Assembly (NCBI GenBank): GCA_001662425.1
Contig: BDDC01000545.1
Coordinates: forward strand, 1-49,884
Origin: Chlamydomonas sphaeroides
Taxonomy: Eukaryota > Chlorophyta > Chlorophyceae > Chlamydomonadales > Chlamydomonadaceae
DNA length: 49,884 bases
Direction: 5' to 3'
The notes below the pieces were generated by a model. That model did not search any database, had not been told where the DNA came from, and saw nothing but the letters and a program-made list of their open reading frames with translations. The position numbers and the translations under genes are program-made. Below, in pieces: positions 43,206-49,884 of the stretch; position 1 is the stretch's first letter; the number at the start of each line of letters is the position of its first letter.

Positions 43206-46082
43206 ATGCGCGGCGAGCTCTCGAAGGACGCGCCGCCGGATGCAGCGAGGGCGGGCTCGGACACGGCAACGCGGGCCGTGGGAAGTGTCGCGCGGCCAGG
43301 CGGGCCCGGCGTCCGGGTGAAAGACGAGGATGGACATTATGCGCCTGGGACGTCAAGCACTGCTTTTCTGGGGAGCGTCTCGCCGCGCATCACACCGCTC
43401 ATCGCAAGTGCTGCCGGTGCAGAGGTCGCACCGCAGCCCGATGCAGCAGCGGATCGACTGGTTCCTGTTGGTGGGCAGAAGGAACTCAGGGCTGACGACA
43501 CGGTCGCTTCACAGCAGCATTGCTCCAGTGAGCCTTCCTGCCCGGCGAGCGGCCTGTCGCACCATCACAGGCGGCAGGGCTCTTCGACCGCAGTGATGGG
43601 CAACACAGTTTCGGCCGGCGCTGAACCGGCCCGAGACCTGCCTTCTGTCCAGCAGCCAGTTCTCGCGCGCGAAGGTTCTAGTGGCAGTGGCGCCCGCACC
43701 GGCAGCGAGCTTACAGGTGCCACCACCAGCGGCCGCGCAGCAAGCGGAAGCGGCAGTGGCAGTGCAGCGGCCCCCAGCGCCGCCGGCACAAGTGAGCGCC
43801 GCGTCAGCGGCGGTGATAGCCCCATACTGCCGCCCGTGGCCGCCGCACCCCAGCTGCCGCCCCGCAAGCGCAAGCCCGTAACCGGCACGCCTTCGCCTGA
43901 CAACACGCCTCCTCTGCCGCCTCCCTCTGCCGCGGGCGAGCTTGTACCGCCCGTAACGGCGCACGCCGCCAGTCCGAACCTGGCCGCGACAGCGGGCGCC
44001 CCCCAGCAGAACGTGCTGGCGGCGCCGACAGCCCCGTCGCCGGCTGCCGAGGCCATGGCGTCTCAAGTGGGCTCTGCGCTGCCCCCTGAGGTGGCCGCCC
44101 GCCTCAGGAAGCGCATCCGCATTATTCAGCCCATCAGCAGGGCCTGGGAGGAGGACACGCTCAACTGGTCGGCGGCCGCGGCCGCGGACGGTCACGGCGC
44201 CAGCAGCGGTTGCGTCGCGCATGGCTCTCAGCTGGCGGATAGCCTGGGCACGACAGCGGCGCCGCCACCGCCTGGAATGACCCAGCCAGCCGTGCGGGGT
44301 TGGCCGGCGGAGCTGCTGCACTCGCTCCCGGCCCTGGCCGGCTGTGGAGTGCTGCCTACTGCCACGGCCGCCTCGTCGCCCTTCACGCCCCTGGGCCTGC
44401 CGGGCCCGCTGCTGACCGCCGCGGGCCTATTGTCCGCCGCTACGCCCTCCTCCGCCACCGCCGCTGCCGGCCTGCCGCCCCAAAGCGGCAGCAACACCAC
44501 CACCGACGCCCCGTCCGTCCCCTTGAGCGGCTTCGCGCTCGGCTCGGCGCCTCACGTCCCGGCGCTCACGGACCCCGCTGCTTTTGCGTCCGCCTTCCTG
44601 CCGCCCCGGGCAAGCTCCGCCAGCCTGCAGCCCGGGGCCAGCGACGGCCTGGCCGCTAACCTGTCGGAGGACGCCCAGCATGGGGACCGGCGCCTGGCCG
44701 CCGCCGCGCAGCTGCTGGCGTCTATCGGCGCCGCCGCGCCAGACCCCAGCTCGCTGGCGGAGCTGCTGGCGGCCGCCGCCTCATCAGGCCTGATCCCCGC
44801 CGGCGCCGTGACCGCTGGCAGCGTTCCCGCCGCCGGCCTCGCGGCGCCGATCGGTGGCGCCGCCGCGGGCGCAGCGGGCACGCCTTCGGCCGCAGCGCTG
44901 CCGCCGCCACCGGGTATGGACACTGTGATGCCGGCCAGCCTGCGGCTGCTGGGCCAGGCGGCGCCGGCGTGCCTGGGCAAGGTGCAGGGCGAGCTGACTC
45001 TGCTGTACCAGGTAGGGCGCTTGGGCTGCACTGGAGCTGACATGACGTCCGGGGTGCGCACGGCTACAGCATGACGAGTACGGCAGCTGGGCGCCAAGGA
45101 CGACGAGGGGCGCGGGCTCACTGCCGCTGACGGGCCCCGGGCAGCGACGGGCGTGTTGGGAGTGGCTACCCGCCCTTGTCTCCCCTTCTAATGACCGAAA
45201 CGGGTTGCAGGGAAGGGCCCGGACCTCTGGTTCGGTAGCAAAGCACTCGTATGTAAGTAGTCTTCACCCCTGATGTCCTCTCACCCCCCTTGCGTGGCCC
45301 GCCCTGCCGCCCCGCTGCAGTGGTATGTCACCAATAAGACCGTGTACCTGGACAGCGCCAGGAAGCAGCTGCAGCGGGTGGAGGCGCTCACGGAAGGGAT
45401 CTCCGCCTCCGCGGCGGCCGCAGTTGCCGGTGAGGCGGCGGCAGCGGCGGCGGCGGCACCGCCAGCGCCAAGCGGCACCGCGGCGGCGATGCCAGCCGCG
45501 CCGGCGCCAGGCGGCGTGGCTGCGACAGCCGCCGCCGCCGCCGCAACGGTCCGCGCCGAGTCGGCAGATGCGCTGCGGGCGTTCGAGACGGCTCTTCAGA
45601 TCATGCGCGTGTGCGGCAACGTGGAGCAGCAGTGGCTGGTGGCGCAGCCGGGAGACGCTGGCGCCGGCGCTGGCGCGGGCGGGCCCGGCGGCGTGGGGTC
45701 GCAGCTGCAGACGTGGGGCTCGCGTCAGTCGGCTGGCGGCTTGGTGCCAGGCGGACCAGCCCAGGCCCCGCCGCAGAGGCTGGAGGCACTCGACGCTGGG
45801 CTTGCGGCGAGGCTGGCGCTGGCCGTGCCGGCGCCGCCGGGCGGCTGGTCGCCCGGCCCCGACGCAGCGCTGGCGGTTGCGGCGGCGCTGGTGGGGACCG
45901 TCGGTCGTGACCCGGCGGCGGCTGCGCCAGCAGCGCCGGGCGCGCCGGTGGCGGCGCGGGGTGTGCCGGTGGCGCCGCCTCCGCTGCCCCCTGAGGCGCT
46001 CTCGCCGCAGGCCGCGCAGCCTAACATGAGTCCGCGGCTGCAGCGCCCGTCCTCGCCGGGGAACCAGCAGGCGCACGACTGA
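43206..46082 (+). CDS. Large Ala/Pro-rich protein of unknown function
   Basis: Not recognised. Two exons, 43206-45011 and 45321-46082, join in phase and give 855 residues from the ATG at 43206. Most of the protein is disordered and rich in Ala, Pro, Gly and Ser. Three islands look structured. One is PPEVAARLRKRIRIIQPISR with AWEEDTLNWS, near 292-320. The next, ACLGKVQGELTLLYQ joined to WYVTNKTVYLDSARKQLQRV across the exon junction (588-625), is probably helical. The third is SADALRAFETALQIMRVCGN then VEQQWL, near 682-707. A basic RKRKPV near 222 could be a nuclear localisation signal. Islands in a disordered chain suggest a scaffold or transcriptional regulator; that is inference. TGTAA follows at 46544. 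The frame is open upstream of the ATG to a CAG acceptor near 43177, so a leading exon is possible. Confidence 0.55.
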
Positions 46083-48708
46083 GGTGGTGATTGCTGCGGC
46101 CGCGAGCGAGCGCTCGCTGATCCCGCAGGCTCCGGTTGCGGCGGTATTTGGAAATGGGAGGCGGGGTGTGTGCTGACACGCCGGCCGCACCTGTGTGTGT
46201 GCCGCAGGAGAGCCGCAGAAGAGCAGCTGGAGAGTGTGGGGCATTCCCCGTGGGCCTGGCTTGGTGGCTGTGGGTGGGTGCTGGGCCGGCTGGGCGCACT
46301 TGCGCGGCAGGAGGCTGGCCGCGATGTGCTCAGTGGCTGCTGCAGCGGGGCCAGGGGGCCGTGGTCTACTCACGACGCGACGCAACGTGTGGGCTGGGGC
46401 AGCACTCGCGTGGGCAGAGGCGAGTTGGCTGCAGCGCTCCGTCGGATGTTGGTTGGGTCGGAGCGCGGGTGTGCTATTGCGCCCCGGGGGCGGCCCTGGA
46501 TCCTTGTGACGTCCAGCAACGCCCGCGATTCAAAAACCAAGAATGTAATGACGGCGACGCGCCCGTAGAGAGCGTGTGCGCTGGCGAGTTGCGTAGGTCC
46601 GCAATGCGAGCACGCCGACCTGCCGCCCACTGTGGCCGCTGCGGCGGCGGCGGCGGGTGTCCAGATAGAAGATTACCGGGACCGGGTGCCGCGCCAATGC
46701 GGCGGCCCGCAAAAGTTTGTCCGACGGCACCGCTGCTGGTGCATCGTGTGTTTGGTTGGCGTAGGAGAGATGGCTCGCAGTCTGAGAGATGTGGACGGGT
46801 AGGGCGGGCGAGGCGGCGAGATGGCTGCGCGCGGCGCTATCGTGTAGCTGTGTCGCGCATGTGGGGCTAACTAACTTAGGGGCCGGCCCCGCCTCCAGGC
46901 GCTGTGTGCGTTGCTGCTCTGGTCGCTGCTGTTTTGAGGGGCGCTCCTCGCTATTTTGTGGATCTCATGGTGAGTTGCCGGAGCGAATGCGTGCGGGTGC
47001 CCCCCGGAGCGGCGCAGCCGGTGGACAGTGGATGTGCGACGTTTTGGCACAGGTTGTGGAGGGAGGTGAGGCTGTGAGGTGAGGTGTGGGCGGAAAGCAT
47101 CAAGGCGATTCCCCGTCGGTATGTGTGGTGGTGTCGGTGTGCCGTTGTATGGTCTGCATATGGCTCGCTGTCGTTGTGTGCTCATTTTGTGTGTGTTGGG
47201 TGGCGGCTACGGCCAGCCCTAGTCCAGCCAAGGCCAAACGGCCGCTCGCTGCTGCCAGCTCCTTGCTGCTGCAGGGGGCACACATGTGCTGTGTTGGGTG
47301 TTGGGATGTCCATGGCGTGTGGTTGTCGTACTTGACGAATGCTGTGCGAGCTGTCGTCGTGTCGTGCGGAGGGCCAGCCGCCGCGTTACGGCGCAGTGGA
47401 GGTGAGCCTGGGTGGAAGGGTACGTGTTTGCTGCGAGGCAATCTGTACCGGAGGGGTTGCCGTTATCCGCGTTTGTCGGTCCGTCGGTGTTGAGCCGTGT
47501 GGTGCGTATGTGATGAGCCGTGTGGTGTGTACGTTGTGAGCTGTCGTCGAGTGCCTTTCATCGGTTTGGGTGGCTTAAGGTGCATGATCGCTGCCTGGTG
47601 TGCGGGAGCTCGTGAGAGGCCGGCTGGTGGTGGTGCCGCTGCTGCTGGCGAGTCTGGGGTGGCGGCTGCGTGTGCGTGGGGAGCTGCGCTACGGCGCCAT
47701 GCGGCAGCTGCGCATTGCGAGGGCGCCGCCGCATGGCTCCGGGAGAGTAGTCGTGCGAGGGGTACACGTGAGGGGCTGGCTCTCGGCAGCGCTGCGGGTG
47801 ACTTGTCAGGCTCGCTTGTCTGTTGGCGCGGGCATCTGCTGGACTCTGGCGGCGGTGGCCGAAGTCCTGGACGCACACCGGGGCGGCGGCCTGGCAGGGG
47901 TGGGGCCCACCCGGAGTGCGCAGGTACGGCCGGCGCTGCGACCCGCGCCATGCCTGGCTGGGCATGTGCTGCGTGCGTTGCTGAACAGGGGGGCCTGCGT
48001 GCCTGCACCCGCGGCTACTTGTTTGTAGAGGTTTGGGGTGATGCCTGCTGAGCCGCGCGACACGTCCCTTCGTTCAGGCATGACCAAGGCATCCGGACCA
48101 GCTGGCGGCCAGGCAGGGCCGCAGAGCCCCACGACACGGACCCAGGGGCTGCGGGGCCCCTGCGGCACGACGACACGCAGACGCGTGTGGGCGCAGGCGC
48201 GGGCGCCTCCTGGTGGCCTTGCCGCCGACGGCCGCCCCTGTGCCAGTCCCCTGGCCATTCCACAAGAAGCCCTCTCGCCTCTCCCCCCCCATGTCTTCAT
48301 CGAGACGTCACTCCACACCACCGCCACGCGCTGCAGCCAGAAAGGGCCCTGCTGGCATCCGCAGCGGCTGCTTAGTAGGCAGAGACGCCCATCACACCCA
48401 TCATGGCCAATGCCACCCATGCTAGCTAACCAGGCACTAAGGCTTCGAGCATGTCCCCCACTCGGCCTCTCGGCCTCGGCTCTATTGATCTACTGCGCGC
48501 GCGGTCCACCAAAGAGCACCTGCAACGTCATGCATGCGTCAACCACAACCACAGGCCCTTGTGCAGGGCCTGCCCAGCACCGGAAACGAACGGGAGCACA
48601 TCAAGGGGGACACGCGTGGCTTGCGGCGATAGGCAGCAGCTGTGCCTCCCACCCCGGGGCCCCTAGACCACTGCGCCTCCGCGCCCCACACCCAACTCTC
48701 GCCTCCCC
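46083..48708. other. 2.6-kb stretch without a recognised gene
   Basis: Two convergent genes end here. TGTAA at 46544-46548 probably ends the plus-strand transcript. From about 46.1 to 47.6 kb the plus strand is rich in G and T, with runs such as tgtgtggtggtgtcggtgtg, and a gagccgtgtggtg phrase repeats near 47490-47530. Every open frame on either strand is low in complexity, and none has family resemblance. Further exons of the proline-rich gene could lie at the right end but were not found. Confidence 0.4.
46544..46548 (+). other. TGTAA polyadenylation signal (Ala/Pro-rich gene)
   Basis: TGTAA lies 462 nt after the stop codon at 46082; it is the first such signal seen downstream. Confidence 0.4.
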
Positions 48709-49522
48709 TCACCGTATGCGCACGGTGGTGACGGAGCCGGGCGGCGTGCGCGCCACCCAGCCGCAGCGGCTGCCGGACGGATAGGACCCCAGCCACGACC
48801 CGCCCGGGGGCCGCGCCGGCGGGCAGCAGCGGCTGCCGCGGTGGCTGGAAGGTGCCATCGTCACGCGGCGCCGCGGCACCACCGCTGGCGGCGCCGCCGT
48901 CTCCTCCTCGCAGCTGGTCGTAGTTGGTGGTGATGACTCCGCCGGTGGCAAAGTAGTGGCTGTTGTGGACCAGCAGTGAGGGGCTGCAGCTGGCGGGAGG
49001 CAGCTGCACCGCCGCAGCAGGCACGCCGCCGTAGGGGGTCGCCGGCGGCATGTGCGGCGGGGGTGGGGATGTGGACGGCGGCACTGGTGCTGGGGAAGGA
49101 GGTTGGGAGGGCGGCGGCAGCGGCGGCAGCGGCGCCGAGGAGAAGGGCGGCGCTTCGGGCGGTGGCGGAGCCGGAGAGGGCGGCACTTCGGGCGGTGGCG
49201 GTACCGGGGAGGAGGGCGGCACTTCGGGCGGCGGTGGTGAAGCCGGGCAAGCGGGCGGCGGCGCTTCGGGTGGCGGCGGTGCCGGGGAGGAGGGCGGCGC
49301 TTCGGGCGGCGGCGGAGCCGGGGAGGGTGGCGGTTTCAAAAGCGGCATGCGAGGCGGCGGTGGGGATGGCGCAGATTTCGGAGACGGCCAGGGCGGACGC
49401 GGGGGTGACTGCGGTCCAACCAGTGTGCCGGTCGTTCTGGTGCGGTACGATGATGACCCAGAGCTTGGTGAACAGGAGCCAGTCCCAAGAAGAACTAACA
49501 CCGACACGCCGTGCCGCTGCAT
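48709..49522 (-). CDS. Proline-rich secreted protein with CUB-like C terminus
   Basis: An ATG at 49522 opens a likely signal peptide (MQRHGVSVLVLLGTGSC). About 120 residues follow, built of repeats such as APPPPEAPPSSPA and SPPPPEVPPSSPV, typical of hydroxyproline-rich cell-wall and pherophorin-type proteins of green algae. The chain continues with SCSPSLLVHNSHYF and GGVITTNYDQLRGG. In another frame, the end reads GGSWLGSYPSGSRCGWVART and then PPGSVTTVRI, which is close to the start of a CUB domain ('GSYP---CGW---PPG'). The two parts differ in frame by one base, and no convincing intron joins them. After VRI there is either Arg-stop at 48709 or a GTGAGG donor leading to exons not found. An upstream ATG at 49657 in the same frame is an alternative start. 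Gene boundaries are provisional. Confidence 0.45.
49085..49370 (-). repeat. Proline-rich coding repeats
   Basis: Imperfect repeats of about 33-36 nt with the plus-strand phrase ggcggcgcttcgggcggtgg encode PPPPEAPP-type units inside the proline-rich protein. At least six copies are visible; they differ by short changes in the Ser/Pro part. Confidence 0.75.
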
Positions 49523-49884
49523 GGTGGCGGTCGCCGTGGCGCTCACGGCCTGGCTGCTGCAGCCGCCGAAACCGTAACCCGTGAAGTTGAGCTGCGGGCC
49601 GGGGCGGGGGAAAAGAGGGGTATCGATTGGGGGAGGTGCAAGGGGCACGTGAGCCATGGTACGTGTCGCGAGCACTGGCCCGGCGCTGGGGCCGGCTCGG
49701 GCACTTGCCACCTGCCGTGCAGCACCGCTCCAGCGGCAGCAGCAGCCACGGTGTGGCCGTGAATGTTCAACAGCATGGCTGTGTACCTCTCTACACCAAG
49801 GGAGTCTCCCCTGCTCTGTACTCCGCGTGCTCACGAGGGAGCGCATGCAGCGTCATTCACGTGTCACCCACAGCAGGCCCTTGC
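49523..49884. other. Right-edge flank
   Basis: This is upstream of the proline-rich gene on the minus strand. The frame of that gene stays open to an ATG at 49657 and beyond, with QLNFTGYGFGGCSSQ in it, so part of this could be coding or could hold a leading exon. Nothing else is recognised. Confidence 0.35.

Noticed and set aside
1..49884. CRISPR arrays, prophage, bacterial operons
   Set aside because: No evenly spaced repeats, no ribosome-binding-site-led gene runs, and every recognised gene is a spliced eukaryotic gene.

Overview
The window reads as nuclear DNA of a chlorophyte green alga. It is very GC-rich, the genes are broken by many short GT-AG introns, proteins carry Ala/Pro/Gly-rich spacers, and TGTAA, the green-algal polyadenylation signal, lies 200-470 nt after six of the stop codons. 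The single long frames are mostly shadows, so the gene models below were built by following splice sites and checking that phase is kept across every junction. I could not name the species.

Layout, left to right. Minus strand, cut by the left edge: first visible exon of a LARGE-like glycosyltransferase (56-359). Minus: tRNA-dihydrouridine synthase (1440-3586), divergent from a plus-strand SAM-dependent methyltransferase of the leucine carboxyl methyltransferase family (3987-6433). Plus: 19-exon STT3, the catalytic subunit of oligosaccharyltransferase (6851-13267). Minus: Rab GDP-dissociation inhibitor (14376-18159), divergent from a plus-strand FNBP4-like protein with two WW domains (18538-23530). 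Plus: four-helix membrane protein with a Tyr/Ala-rich tail (about 25278-27183) and a LYR-motif protein fused to an ApaG domain (28238-30917). Minus: BTB/POZ protein (31493-34189), Pelota/Dom34 (34570-37755) and a small tail-anchored protein (37976-38626). Then come 2.2 kb without a gene, holding a 39-bp inverted repeat that abuts a 10-N assembly gap. Minus: secreted beta-propeller protein (40796-42313), divergent from a plus-strand Ala/Pro-rich protein of unknown function (43206-46082). A further 2.6 kb holds no recognisable gene. Minus: proline-rich secreted protein with a CUB-like end (48709-49522).

How the genes relate. Several products serve the secretory pathway: STT3 (N-glycosylation), Rab GDI (vesicle traffic), the LARGE-like transferase and the secreted propeller (glycan work), and the proline-rich extracellular protein. 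Others serve translation and RNA: the dihydrouridine synthase and Pelota (ribosome rescue). Nothing suggests an operon or a coordinated cluster; the arrangement looks like ordinary algal gene order with three close divergent pairs that may share promoters.

The most unusual item is the LYR-ApaG fusion. I found no tRNA, rRNA, CRISPR array, intact transposon, or anything that clearly amounts to a new multi-gene system.
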